This document shows positions 19,420 through 29,193 of a stretch of DNA of 32,856 nt, piece by piece. The number at the start of each line of letters is the position of its first letter. Positions within the stretch are counted from its first letter, which is position 1. The position numbers and the translations under genes are program-made. Under the pieces are notes generated by a model. It was not told where the DNA came from and searched no databases. It saw nothing but the letters and a program-made list of their open reading frames with translations. The DNA lies in NCBI GenBank assembly GCA_020722645.1, contig DYKL01000004.1, positions 1 through 32,856 on the forward strand. The letters are read 5' to 3'. The DNA is from Acetofilamentum sp. (GTDB lineage Bacteria; Bacteroidota; Bacteroidia; Bacteroidales; JAFGUD01).

Positions 19420-19851
19420 TTAGATTCCTGTATGTCCGAAACCGCCGTCTCCGCGATTAGTTTCGTTCAATTCATTTACTTGCATCCAGCTAACGTGTTC
19501 ATAACTGCTGATAATCATTTGAGCAATTCTTTCGCCGGAGTTTATTGTAAAAGGTTCATTTGATAAATTGACAAGAATAATTTTGATTTCACCGCGATAA
19601 TCAGCATCAATAGTTCCGGGAGTGTTTAAAACAGTTAAACCGTGTTTAGCAGCTAAACCGCTTCTGGGGCGGATTTGTGCTTCATAACCGACAGGCAATT
19701 CAATAAATATTCCTGTTGGTATCATTGCTCTTTGAAGAGGTTGTAAAATAACAGGTTGTTCTAAAAACGAATATAAATCAACACCGGCGGAACTTTCAGT
19801 AGCATAAGCCGGTAGAGAATTATTTGATTTATTAACTATTTTGACATTCAT
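19420..19851 (-). CDS. dut: Deoxyuridine 5'-triphosphate nucleotidohydrolase
   Basis: [57 protein letters not shown]. Confidence 0.97.
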   Translation of the reverse strand: MNVKIVNKSNNSLPAYATESSAGVDLYSFLEQPVILQPLQRAMIPTGIFIELPVGYEAQIRPRSGLAAKHGLTVLNTPGTIDADYRGEIKIILVNLSNEPFTINSGERIAQMIISSYEHVSWMQVNELNETNRGDGGFGHTGI

Positions 19852-19856
19852 ATAAA

Positions 19857-21359
19857 TTATTTTTTGTTAAATATTGTTTTTAATGACGACAAAGTTATAT
19901 TTTCATTTTTAAAAATGAAAATTATATATAACAAAATTAAAAAGTTATTTATAATTAATTTTAGATATATATTTGAAAGATTTATAAAATCAGTAATAAG
20001 ATACAAACCAAGCGGAATTGCAGTGTATAAAAAGATTTTAAAATAGTCATATTTAATTTTCATATATTTTCTACTCCAAATGAATGAAAAAACAACCATC
20101 ACAAAATAAGCAGCAAAGTTAGTCCAAGCCGCTCCGATATAACCGTATTTTGGAATTAAAAAATAATTTAAACTCAATGTAATAATTGCACCTGTCGAAA
20201 AAATGATAATACCATATTTTGTAACATCATTTAATTTATACCAAAACGAAAGCACAAAAAAGACACCAACCAATAATCTGCTTAAAAACAATGGCAGCAC
20301 AACATTTAAACCTTCAAAATATGTTTTGTTTATAAAATATTTTACAAAGTCCAAATTCATCATAACAGCCAAAAACATAAGAAAAGAAAAAATTATATAA
20401 TACTTCATTACATTTGCAAAAGCATCATACGAATCTTTATTTTTATGATAAGAAAAAAAGAAAGGTTCAGCAGCATATTTGAACGCCTGCACAAATAACA
20501 TCATAATGACAGCTAATTTGGCATTTGCACCATAAATGCCTAACTGATAAAGAACATATTCAGTTGCATTTTCAGTACCTTCCGGCACAACAGTCCAATA
20601 TTTTATTAAAATTCTGTCAGCCATTTCATTTACAGCACCGGTTAAGCCTGTAATTAGAAGCGGAAGTGAGTATATTAAAATTTGTTTCCAGATATGAAAG
20701 TCAAATTTAATTTTAATTTTGAATAAATCAGGAATAAAAATAATTAAAACTAAAATAGTTGCTATTAAATTAGAAATGAAAATATATCCGACACCATAAG
20801 CAGCATTGTATATATATTCGATAAAATTTATACCTTTTTCATATAAATACGGACACAGTATAAGGAAAAAAAGATTAAGAGCTATATTTACAGCAATATT
20901 TATAACTTTTATAATAGCAAATTTGAACGCTTTATTCTGTTGCCTTAAACGAGCAAAAAATATAGATGTAAAAACATCAACTGCTAAAATCAGTGAAAAT
21001 ATTAGAACATAGTCTCTGTTGTTTGGATAACCTATAAATGTTGAAACAGAAGAAGAAAAAATAAAAATAAGAAAGAGAAAAATGCTTGAAGTAGAAAATA
21101 CTGATGTTAAAACTGTTGAAAATACAGTATTTTTATCAATATTTTTTTGAGAAAATCTAAAAAAGCCGGTTTCCATACCATAAGTAAGAATTATTTGCAG
21201 AACTACCACATAAGCATAAAACTCAATAACAACTCCATATTGCTCAGGAGAGAAAGTGTACGTATAAAGAGGTACTAAAAGATAATTCAAAAAACGACCA
21301 ATTATACTACTTAAGCCGTAAACAGCTGTCTGCCCTGCTAATTTTTTTATAACTGACAT
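19857..21359 (-). CDS. Polysaccharide biosynthesis flippase (Wzx/MATE-like)
   Basis: Multi-TM 500 aa; [35 protein letters not shown]. Confidence 0.9.
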   Translation of the reverse strand: MSVIKKLAGQTAVYGLSSIIGRFLNYLLVPLYTYTFSPEQYGVVIEFYAYVVVLQIILTYGMETGFFRFSQKNIDKNTVFSTVLTSVFSTSSIFLFLIFIFSSSVSTFIGYPNNRDYVLIFSLILAVDVFTSIFFARLRQQNKAFKFAIIKVINIAVNIALNLFFLILCPYLYEKGINFIEYIYNAAYGVGYIFISNLIATILVLIIFIPDLFKIKIKFDFHIWKQILIYSLPLLITGLTGAVNEMADRILIKYWTVVPEGTENATEYVLYQLGIYGANAKLAVIMMLFVQAFKYAAEPFFFSYHKNKDSYDAFANVMKYYIIFSFLMFLAVMMNLDFVKYFINKTYFEGLNVVLPLFLSRLLVGVFFVLSFWYKLNDVTKYGIIIFSTGAIITLSLNYFLIPKYGYIGAAWTNFAAYFVMVVFSFIWSRKYMKIKYDYFKIFLYTAIPLGLYLITDFINLSNIYLKLIINNFLILLYIIFIFKNENITLSSLKTIFNKK

Positions 21360-21793
21360 TATTTATTTTTATATATCATTTTAAAATGCTTTTTACCAAA
21401 CTCAACAAAGTCAGTACCTGAAACATAAAAACCGATAAGTTTGAAAAAATCTATGGTTTCTTCAATAGAATGTAAATAAATAATTTTTTTTGATTTTAAA
21501 ACATCATCTAAAATATGTTTAACGAGCAAAAAGCCATATCCTAAATGTCTGTAATTGTTTAAAACAGAAACTCTTTCTATCTTAATGCCATAATCAGTTT
21601 CGCGCCAACGAGCAGTGGCTATAAATTTGCCGTCTATTGACAACAAAAAATGAACTGCATCAAAATCTAAACCGTCATAGTCCAAATTTTTGTCAATTTT
21701 TTGTTCGTTTGTGAATACTTCAAAACGAATTTGAATAGCCTTATTAAAAAGCTCATTATTAGATATTGAAAAAGACAGTAATTCTAAAAACAT
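21359..21793 (-). CDS. GNAT-family N-acetyltransferase
   Basis: RFEVFTNEQ, ATARWRETDYGIKIERVSVLNNYRHLGYGFLLVKHIL (acetyl-CoA binding region). Confidence 0.85.
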   Translation of the reverse strand: MFLELLSFSISNNELFNKAIQIRFEVFTNEQKIDKNLDYDGLDFDAVHFLLSIDGKFIATARWRETDYGIKIERVSVLNNYRHLGYGFLLVKHILDDVLKSKKIIYLHSIEETIDFFKLIGFYVSGTDFVEFGKKHFKMIYKNK

Positions 21794-21919
21794 AAAAATA
21801 ATTTAAAAATTTTATGCAAAATAAACAATTTAAGAGTAAATCGGAAAATAGAAACTAAAAAAAAACGTTTATTTATAAAATATTAAATAAATTTGAAGCG
21901 AATTTGTAAAAGTAACAAA

Positions 21920-22603
21920 ATGAAAAAAATCCTGATATTTTTTAGTTTAATCTTATTTGCTTATATTTCTTTTAGTCAGGCAAATACCGGATTCACAATC
22001 GGAAGTAATTTTTCTACCTATACTGGCGATAGCACAACCCTTCCGTTCAATAATATAAAGCCAGGACTTAACACAGGAATATTTTGGGATATAAACAGCG
22101 GCTATAAAACTTATATTCAGATTGGCGGCTTTTATTCTCAGCAAGGAGCAAGATATAAACAAGAATATTTTACATTTGGTAACAAAGTAACATACCTTAT
22201 ACGACACAATGTTGATTATATAAATATTCCAATTTCGTGGAAGCAAATTTGGGGTGATTGGTTTACAATTTTAGGTTTGTACGGTGAATTTGCTATTGTT
22301 TCTAAATCAAAATGGACTGAAACTGATGAATACGCAGATACAATAATATACAAAGTAGGCGACTATCAAAGTTTTACAAATGAACTTAGAACTTTCGATG
22401 CAGGTATTAAACTTGCAATGGGTATTCAGGTTCCTATTTCCAGCCAAAATGATTTTACTCTTTCTGTAGCATATAATCACGGCTTTCTGTGTGTAAATCC
22501 GAATACAAACAGAGTAGAAAACAAAATGTTTAATCGTTTTTTTACAGTTAATTTGGGTATTATAATTAGCAGAAATAATTACAAGTATAAATCAAGAAGA
22601 TAA
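21920..22603 (+). CDS. Outer-membrane beta-barrel (porin-family) protein
   Basis: Signal peptide MKKILIFFSLILFAYISFSQ; alternating beta-strand pattern; C-terminal strand FFTVNLGIIISR. Track start is 21893, but a TAAATTTG -7-like element at 21888-21895 argues for ATG 21920. Confidence 0.7.
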   Translation: MKKILIFFSLILFAYISFSQANTGFTIGSNFSTYTGDSTTLPFNNIKPGLNTGIFWDINSGYKTYIQIGGFYSQQGARYKQEYFTFGNKVTYLIRHNVDYINIPISWKQIWGDWFTILGLYGEFAIVSKSKWTETDEYADTIIYKVGDYQSFTNELRTFDAGIKLAMGIQVPISSQNDFTLSVAYNHGFLCVNPNTNRVENKMFNRFFTVNLGIIISRNNYKYKSRR

Positions 22604-22605
22604 AT

Positions 22606-23520
22606 TTGATGAAGAAATTTCTATTTTCTCTCTTATTTGTATTTTTATCAATGTCTGTATTTCCTCAATACAGACAATTTTCTCACCCTATATGGACTAT
22701 TGGAACAGCAAAAACCATTGGCAAAAAAGAAGTTCATCTTAACACCTTATTTTATTCTCAATACGGCTTAACAAAAAGAGTTGAAATACAATCAAAACCT
22801 TTATGGTGGATTAAATTTCCTAATCTTGGAGCAAAAATTAACTGGATATACAAAAAACCAACTCCAAATGCAGAGTTTATTAAACGAAAAGGAATAATAG
22901 TAAGTACAAAACATTTTGGCTTTTACCCTAACCCTCTTTTAAAATATGTACAAAATAATAATGTACATAATATTGATTTCGGAATCTCTTCATTTGATAA
23001 TTTTTTTGTGATAAAAAATGAACTTCTCATTTCATTAATTAACAGAAAAAACAAAGGTTGTACTTCAAAATTAAGTATTTATACTTTAAAATTCGGAAAT
23101 CAAAAGGCATTAAATAATTCTCAAAATTTAATTTTAACTGATAACTCTATGTTATTCAGACAAACAAGTATGCTTGGCGATTATTCTTTGTGGTATATTG
23201 GTTTTGACCTTGATTCAAAGTTAACATACGGTTTGAATTATTGCATTGATTTTGATGTTTACGCTGTTGGTCTGATAGTTTCTAATTGGGTATTTGAGCA
23301 TAAGAGTATTTTTTATTGGTATATGGGAACAAACAAAAGAATAAGACCATCAATCGGCTATCAGTTGTCTTATGCAAGCCATCCTGATGCCAAAATGTCT
23401 TTTATGCCATTGTTTGATTTAAGCTATTTATTAAAAATCAGCAAAAAAGGTAAGGATAATGATTTATTTGAAAAAGGTGTTTTAGAAGATATGTACGATG
23501 ACAGAAGCGAACTTTATTAA
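22606..23520 (+). CDS. Hypothetical exported protein
   Basis: Signal peptide (MKKFLFSLLFVFLSMSVFPQ), 304 aa, beta-rich; family not recognised. Confidence 0.6.
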   Translation: MMKKFLFSLLFVFLSMSVFPQYRQFSHPIWTIGTAKTIGKKEVHLNTLFYSQYGLTKRVEIQSKPLWWIKFPNLGAKINWIYKKPTPNAEFIKRKGIIVSTKHFGFYPNPLLKYVQNNNVHNIDFGISSFDNFFVIKNELLISLINRKNKGCTSKLSIYTLKFGNQKALNNSQNLILTDNSMLFRQTSMLGDYSLWYIGFDLDSKLTYGLNYCIDFDVYAVGLIVSNWVFEHKSIFYWYMGTNKRIRPSIGYQLSYASHPDAKMSFMPLFDLSYLLKISKKGKDNDLFEKGVLEDMYDDRSELY

Positions 23521-23887
23521 AAAAATATTAAAATTCAAATTTACATTTCTTTGGTCATTAATAATTCTCATTCTTTTATTATTACCCTCTGATAATATCC
23601 CTGACAGCAAATTTCAGATTCCTCAACTTGATAAATTTGTTCATTTTACACTGTTTTTTATTCTTTCAATTATTGAATCAATTGAAAAAAAAAATAATTC
23701 TTTTAAACTAAAATTTGTTTATTTACTTTTATTATCATTATTATTTGCAGTTTTTAGTGAACTTTCACAAAAAATATTTACTTCTTCAAGAAATTTTGAT
23801 GTTTTTGATATTATCTCAGATTTAGCAGGTATTATTGCAGGCTTTGGAATATATTTTATAATAATAAAGATACATCAAAAGGCTTAA
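23498..23887 (+). CDS. VanZ-like family membrane protein
   Basis: Multi-TM 129 aa with PQLDKFVHFTLFFIL and ELSQKIFTSSRNFDVFDIISDLAGIIAGF. Confidence 0.8.
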   Translation: MTEANFIKKILKFKFTFLWSLIILILLLLPSDNIPDSKFQIPQLDKFVHFTLFFILSIIESIEKKNNSFKLKFVYLLLLSLLFAVFSELSQKIFTSSRNFDVFDIISDLAGIIAGFGIYFIIIKIHQKA

Positions 23888-24296
23888 GCTTAGTTACTAT
23901 CTCATTTATTGTTAATTCTTTAAATACCTTATAAATTTGTTCAAGTATCGGATCTAACTTCATTCTAAACGGACAAACTTCTTTCATTTTAATGTCTTTT
24001 TTGCAAATTTGCAATCCGATTAAACATTCATTATACATTTCTAAACCATCGAATATTTCTACAATATCCAAAATACTTATTTTTGAAGGATTTTTTTGAA
24101 ATTTAATGCCACCTTGTATTCCTCTTTGCGAATAAAGGATTTTATGCTTTGTTAAATTAGAAATAATTTTGGTTAAAAAGGAATAAGAAATATTCAAATC
24201 TTTGGCTATCTGTTTAATGTTTACCAAAGAATCTTTTTGATTAAAAGCTATATAAATCAAAGCTCTGATAGCATATTTTGTAGTTGCTGAAAGCAT
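23856..24296 (-). CDS. Rrf2-family transcriptional regulator
   Basis: MLSATTKYAIRALIYIA, LNISYSFLTKIISNLTKHKILYSQRGIQGG, three Cys (CLIGLQICKKDIKMKEVC). Confidence 0.92.
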   Translation of the reverse strand: MLSATTKYAIRALIYIAFNQKDSLVNIKQIAKDLNISYSFLTKIISNLTKHKILYSQRGIQGGIKFQKNPSKISILDIVEIFDGLEMYNECLIGLQICKKDIKMKEVCPFRMKLDPILEQIYKVFKELTINEIVTKLKPFDVSLLL

Positions 24297-24305
24297 AATA
24301 ATAAT

Positions 24306-24740
24306 TTACAAAGGTATTTTATCTATTCGTTTTTGATGTCTTCCGCCTTCAAATCCGGTAGATAGAAAATTATCAACAATTTGTACAGCAGTCTCAAAGT
24401 CTATAAATCTTGCAGGTAAGGAACAAACATTAGCATCATTATGCAATCTTGCCAACTTTGCAATTTCGGGTGTCCAGCATAATGCTGAGCGAATAAGCTG
24501 ATGCTTATTTGCGGTCATATTTATTCCGTTACCGGAACCGCATAAAGATATGCCGAAATTGAATTCTTTTTGTTCAACAGCCTTAGCCATAGGATGTGCA
24601 AAATCAGGATAATCTGCACTTTCTTCGGAATAGCATCCGTAATCAAATAAACTGTATCCTTTACTTTTTAAATAATCTATAAGTTGTAATTTTAACTTGT
24701 AGCCAGCGTGGTCAGAGGATAACGCAATTTTAATCTTCAT
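24306..24740 (-). CDS. rpiB: Ribose-5-phosphate isomerase B
   Basis: IALSSDHAGYKLKLQLIDYLKSKGY, FDYGCYSEESADYPDFA, ISLCGSGNGINMTANK, NDANVCSLPARF. Confidence 0.96.
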   Translation of the reverse strand: MKIKIALSSDHAGYKLKLQLIDYLKSKGYSLFDYGCYSEESADYPDFAHPMAKAVEQKEFNFGISLCGSGNGINMTANKHQLIRSALCWTPEIAKLARLHNDANVCSLPARFIDFETAVQIVDNFLSTGFEGGRHQKRIDKIPL

Positions 24741-24878
24741 TTTATTATGCTTTTTTAAATAAATTATTTACAAATTTAATTATATTTGCGTTTTTAATTG
24801 AATTTTTTTGTAAAATATTTCTTTAATAATTTGAATTTACTGAAAAATAAATAATCAATAGTTCGGTATATTTTGAAG

Positions 24879-25001
24879 TAATTCGTTAATATTCAGCAAA
24901 TTGATTTTGTATGTGTAACAAATTAGTAGTTGATTGAAAATCAATAATTTGCTTCCTTCGTTATAACTCTGGATGACGCTAAATGAAAAATTAACGAATT
25001 A
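24879..25001. repeat. Nested inverted repeats
   Basis: Outer arms TAATTCGTTAAT (24879-24890)/ATTAACGAATTA (24990-25001); inner arms AGCAAATTGATTTT (24895-24908)/AAAATCAAT-AAT-TTGCT (24937-24953, 3-nt bulge). Confidence 0.65.
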
Positions 25002-25219
25002 TTGAATAATAGTATCTTTTATTTATTATAATTGTTCTTATATGTTTTGTTCTTATTGTGAAAAATGATTGCTAAAAAGTAATGTAAATAACTGAATAAT
25101 AAAATGTTAAATTGCATTATCAACAATTATTTTTTGATGTAATTAAAACAAAAAGCATAGTTTTTGTTTTTAATTGTTTAATAATCAATAAAATACAATC
25201 TAATTTGAAATGTAAAATA

Positions 25220-25241
25220 TTATTAACAATTTTGTTAATAA
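25220..25241. repeat. 22-bp palindrome TTATTAACAA-TT-TTGTTAATAA
   Basis: Perfect 10-bp arms with 2-nt centre, read directly. Confidence 0.75.
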
Positions 25242-25585
25242 AAGTTCAAAAACTTAGAATAAGTTTCAAGTATTTTTAAAAAAATCAAAATTTGAATAAA
25301 TTAAAAATATTTTTACAAGTTACTTAACATTAATTTAACAAAAAATTTACATTGCTCATTCAACTATTTTTTCACAATTAAAAAAACAGTCTTAAATATT
25401 TAAAAACATAAATAGTTTATTTTCAGCAAAATAAATGATTACAATTAGTTAATAATATGTGGAAAAAAGTAAAGTTTTTTAATATCCAAGAAAAATTGAT
25501 TTTTTTTTTTCACTATATTAACAATCTATTATTATCATTATTTCTTTTAAATTAATTAATTTTTATTTATATTAATAATATAATT

Positions 25586-26530
25586 ATGGTTGATAACATA
25601 AAAAATGAAATTTTAAATTTAAAAAATAAAAAAAATGCAATAATATTAGCACACTTTTATGTTGATGACGATATTCAGGATATTGCAGATTTTGTTGGAG
25701 ATAGTCTTGAGCTGTCAAGAAAAGCTTCTTTAACTGATGCCGAAATTATTGTTTTTGCAGGAGTTCATTTTATGGCTGAAACTGCAAAAATTTTATCTCC
25801 TCATAAAAGAGTTCTGATACCTGATATAAATTCAGGATGTCCGTTGGCAGACAGTATGAATATAAATGAGTTCCTAAAATTTAAAGAAAAATATCCCGAT
25901 TATTTTGTTGTTAATTATGTAAATAGTACTGCTGAAATCAAAGCCGTAAGCGATTTAATATGCACATCTTCAAATGCTGTTGCTTTAATAAAATCGTTAC
26001 CCAAAGAAACAAAAATTCTTTTCGGACCTGATAAAAATCTAGGTTCTTATGTAAAATCATTTGTAGAAAATGAAATTGTATTATGGGACGGAAATTGTCC
26101 GGTTCACGAAAATTTTTCTGCTGAAAAACTGAAACTTTTGAAAAAACAATATCCTTCAGTTAAAGTATTAGCACACCCTGAGGCTAACAAAGATGTTCTT
26201 TTAAAATCCGATTTTATTGGCTCTACATCACAAATTTTGAAATTTGTCGAAAATAGCGACAATAAACAATTTATTATTGCAACTGAGCCGGGAGTTATTC
26301 ACAAAATGAAAGAAATTAAACCCGATAATTTATATATACCGCTTCCTCCTATCACAAAACATAGTCAAAGTATTTGCTATAATATGAAAAAGCATACCAT
26401 AGAAAAAGTTTATTATTCTTTAAAAAACGAGCAACACGAAATTATTATGAAAGATGACTTGATTGAAAAAGCTAAAATACCAATAACAAGAATGATTGAT
26501 ATATCTTTAAAGTTAGAATTAATAAAATAA
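25586..26530 (+). CDS. nadA: Quinolinate synthase
   Basis: AIILAHFYVDDDIQDIADFVGDSLELSRKA, INSGCPLADSMN, WDGNCPVHENF, HPEANKDV, IATEPGVIHKMK. Confidence 0.95.
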   Translation: MVDNIKNEILNLKNKKNAIILAHFYVDDDIQDIADFVGDSLELSRKASLTDAEIIVFAGVHFMAETAKILSPHKRVLIPDINSGCPLADSMNINEFLKFKEKYPDYFVVNYVNSTAEIKAVSDLICTSSNAVALIKSLPKETKILFGPDKNLGSYVKSFVENEIVLWDGNCPVHENFSAEKLKLLKKQYPSVKVLAHPEANKDVLLKSDFIGSTSQILKFVENSDNKQFIIATEPGVIHKMKEIKPDNLYIPLPPITKHSQSICYNMKKHTIEKVYYSLKNEQHEIIMKDDLIEKAKIPITRMIDISLKLELIK

Positions 26531-26552
26531 CATCTGAACAAAACCTCTAAAT

Positions 26553-28106
26553 ATGCGATATCCATTAAAATATTGTTTCTTAATGTCTTTGTTCTTGATT
26601 ACCAATAATTTATATAGTCAGGAAAAAGAAGTAAATCCAAACGGATACAATGTTTTTTACTATCCAAACGGATTCAAGCTCAGCGAAGGTAATTTCAAAG
26701 ATGGTAAACCTGACGGTTATTGGATAACTTATTACGTAAACGGAAACAAAAAATCGGAGGGTAACAGAAAGAACTTTTTGCTTGACAGTGCCTGGATTTT
26801 TTATTCTGAAAACGGAGATACTACAGAAATAATAAATTATAAAGAAAATCAAAAAAACGGTTTCTATTTTAAATTCGAAAAAAGCGATGATGGGGTAAAT
26901 TATTTAGCTTCAAAAGAACTTTATATTGATGATTTGAAACAAGGTTTTTCTTATTATTACTACCCTTCGCATAAATTACATTATCAGATAAAATATGAGA
27001 ATAACAATAAGCACGGTTCTGCAAATGAATATTCCGAAGACGGGACTTTGATTGCTATAGAAGAATACAGATACAATAATCTTGTAAGCCGTAAAGCAGT
27101 GAACAGAAAGGATAATGAAGGACAAAAAACAGGTACTTGGGTAGAAGTTTTTGACAATGGAAAAATAAAATCTGAAATTAATTTTGTTAGTGGTATGCCT
27201 AATGGCAATTATAAAGAGTATTCGCCGACAGGTAAAGTATTGAAAATTGAACAGTTTGAAAACGGTAAAGTTGTAAATTCATTTGACAAAATAAAATATG
27301 ATACATTGCAAAGTGCTAACATAAAAGTAGATAAAGAGTATTATCCTAACGGAAACATTAAATCAATAAAAAACTATAAAGACAGCATTCCTTTTGGTAA
27401 TCATCTTTTTTATGATAAAGATGGAAAAATCGAAAAAGCAATTTCTTACAACGAATACGGTATAAAATCAGGCGAAGGGCTTTTTGACGACAAAATGAAC
27501 AAACAAGGTAAATGGATTTTCTTTTATGATGATGGCAACATTAAAGCCGAAGGCGAATATGTGGACGATAAAAGAGAAAATCAGTGGATTTTTTATTATC
27601 AAAACGGAGTTATTTATCAGAAAGGTAATTACAAAAACGGTTTACCCGAAGGATTGTGGCAACTTTTTTACGAAAATTCAAATTTATGGCGTTCCGAAAA
27701 ATATTTGTTCGGAATCAGAAATGGAATGATGTATGAACTTTCACCGGCAGGCGATACAATTGTAAAAGGTAAATACGAAGAAGGAGATGAAACAGGCGAA
27801 TGGTATTATAAAATTGGCGATGAATACTCAATCGGTAATTATTTTTTTGGGCAGAAAACTGGTGAGTGGAAGACTTATTATTATCCGCAGATGAGAATTA
27901 AATCTGTTATTGAATATTCTGAAGGTAAAATGAACGGAAAATATGTTTTATATTACCCGAACAAAAAATTACAGACACAGGGAAAATATAAATCTAACGA
28001 AAAAGATTCAAAGTGGACATATTTTTACGAAGACGGCACACTAAATTATACTGTTTTATATAGCTACGGCGAAATTTTAAAAGTTAATGATATACCAATC
28101 AAATAA
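26553..28106 (+). CDS. Exported MORN-repeat / YwqK-antitoxin-like protein
   Basis: Signal peptide then many repeats of the form YYPNGxxKxEGxYKxGxxxGxWxxYYxNG. Confidence 0.85.
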   Translation: MRYPLKYCFLMSLFLITNNLYSQEKEVNPNGYNVFYYPNGFKLSEGNFKDGKPDGYWITYYVNGNKKSEGNRKNFLLDSAWIFYSENGDTTEIINYKENQKNGFYFKFEKSDDGVNYLASKELYIDDLKQGFSYYYYPSHKLHYQIKYENNNKHGSANEYSEDGTLIAIEEYRYNNLVSRKAVNRKDNEGQKTGTWVEVFDNGKIKSEINFVSGMPNGNYKEYSPTGKVLKIEQFENGKVVNSFDKIKYDTLQSANIKVDKEYYPNGNIKSIKNYKDSIPFGNHLFYDKDGKIEKAISYNEYGIKSGEGLFDDKMNKQGKWIFFYDDGNIKAEGEYVDDKRENQWIFYYQNGVIYQKGNYKNGLPEGLWQLFYENSNLWRSEKYLFGIRNGMMYELSPAGDTIVKGKYEEGDETGEWYYKIGDEYSIGNYFFGQKTGEWKTYYYPQMRIKSVIEYSEGKMNGKYVLYYPNKKLQTQGKYKSNEKDSKWTYFYEDGTLNYTVLYSYGEILKVNDIPIK

Positions 28107-28112
28107 TTTGCA

Positions 28113-29129
28113 ATGGACATAAGAAAACCGGAAATAAACATCACTGATTTGGATTTTGAGAACAAATTGAGACCTCAGCAGTTCAAAGATTTTCAGGGAC
28201 AGCAGAAAAATGTTGATAATTTGTTAATATTTGTTCAAGCTGCAAAAATGAGAAATGAAGCGCTTGACCACGTTCTTTTACACGGTCCTCCGGGATTAGG
28301 TAAAACTACTTTATCTAATATTATTTCAAATGAACTTGGAGTCAAAATAAAAATCACTTCTGGTCCTGTTCTTGAAAAACCCGCTGATTTAGCAGGGCTT
28401 CTTACAAATTTAGACGAGCGAGATGTTCTTTTTATTGATGAAATTCATCGTCTTTCACCTGTTGTCGAAGAATATTTGTACTCGGCAATGGAAGACTACA
28501 AAATTGACATTATGATTGATAAAGGTCCTAATGCTCGTTCTATTCAGTTGAACTTAAGCCCTTTTACTTTAATAGGTGCGACAACAAGAGCCGGATTATT
28601 GACAAGCCCTCTCAGAGCAAGGTTTGGAATTAAACTGCTTTTGGAATATTACGACTACGAAGTTCTTTCTAATATAATCACACGTTCATCAAAAATTTTA
28701 AATATTGATATTGTAAAAGAAGCCTCCGACGAAATTGCTCGCAGAAGCAGAGGAACGCCACGTATTGCTAATGCTTTGCTCAGAAGAGTAAGAGATTTTG
28801 CACAAGTTAAAGGTGACGGCAGTATTGATTTGAAAATTACTAAATATGCCTTAGATGCTTTAAATATTGATAAAAAAGGTCTTGATGAGATGGACAATAA
28901 AATTTTAACTGCAATTATTGATAAATTCAAAGGCGGACCAGTTGGTCTTACAACTATTGCCACTGCTGTTGGTGAAGAAGCCGGCACTATTGAAGAGGTT
29001 TATGAACCTTTTTTGATTATGGAAGGTTTTATCAAAAGAACTCCAAGAGGTAGGATGACTACTGAATTAGCTCTGAAACATCTTGGTAAAACTTTAACTG
29101 ATTTTGATAATTTTCCTTCTATTTTTTAA
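28113..29129 (+). CDS. ruvB: Holliday junction branch migration helicase RuvB
   Basis: [77 protein letters not shown]. Confidence 0.97.
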   Translation: MDIRKPEINITDLDFENKLRPQQFKDFQGQQKNVDNLLIFVQAAKMRNEALDHVLLHGPPGLGKTTLSNIISNELGVKIKITSGPVLEKPADLAGLLTNLDERDVLFIDEIHRLSPVVEEYLYSAMEDYKIDIMIDKGPNARSIQLNLSPFTLIGATTRAGLLTSPLRARFGIKLLLEYYDYEVLSNIITRSSKILNIDIVKEASDEIARRSRGTPRIANALLRRVRDFAQVKGDGSIDLKITKYALDALNIDKKGLDEMDNKILTAIIDKFKGGPVGLTTIATAVGEEAGTIEEVYEPFLIMEGFIKRTPRGRMTTELALKHLGKTLTDFDNFPSIF

Positions 29130-29193
29130 TTTTTTATAAATTTACAGAATTTTAAAATTATAAAAAGTTTACAAATTCATTTTATTATAAATT

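Larger units (their letters stand above)
24741..25585. other. oriC: Candidate chromosomal replication origin (long AT-rich divergent intergenic region at a gene-strand switch)
   Basis: 845 bp with no supported ORF; genes to the left mostly minus, to the right mostly plus; DnaA-box-like TGTGAAAAA (25057-25065), TTTTTCACA (25368-25376), TGTGGAAAA (25458-25466); parS pair about 16 kb away. No perfect TTATNCACA found by eye. Confidence 0.35.

Noticed and set aside
24741-25585. CRISPR-like or phage attachment interpretation of the long AT-rich gap
   Set aside because: No regularly spaced direct repeats, no tRNA, no integrase; the repeats seen are inverted and irregular.
26553-28106. Toxin-antitoxin system call for the MORN-repeat protein
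   Set aside because: No partner toxin gene and it carries a signal peptide; treated as an exported repeat protein.
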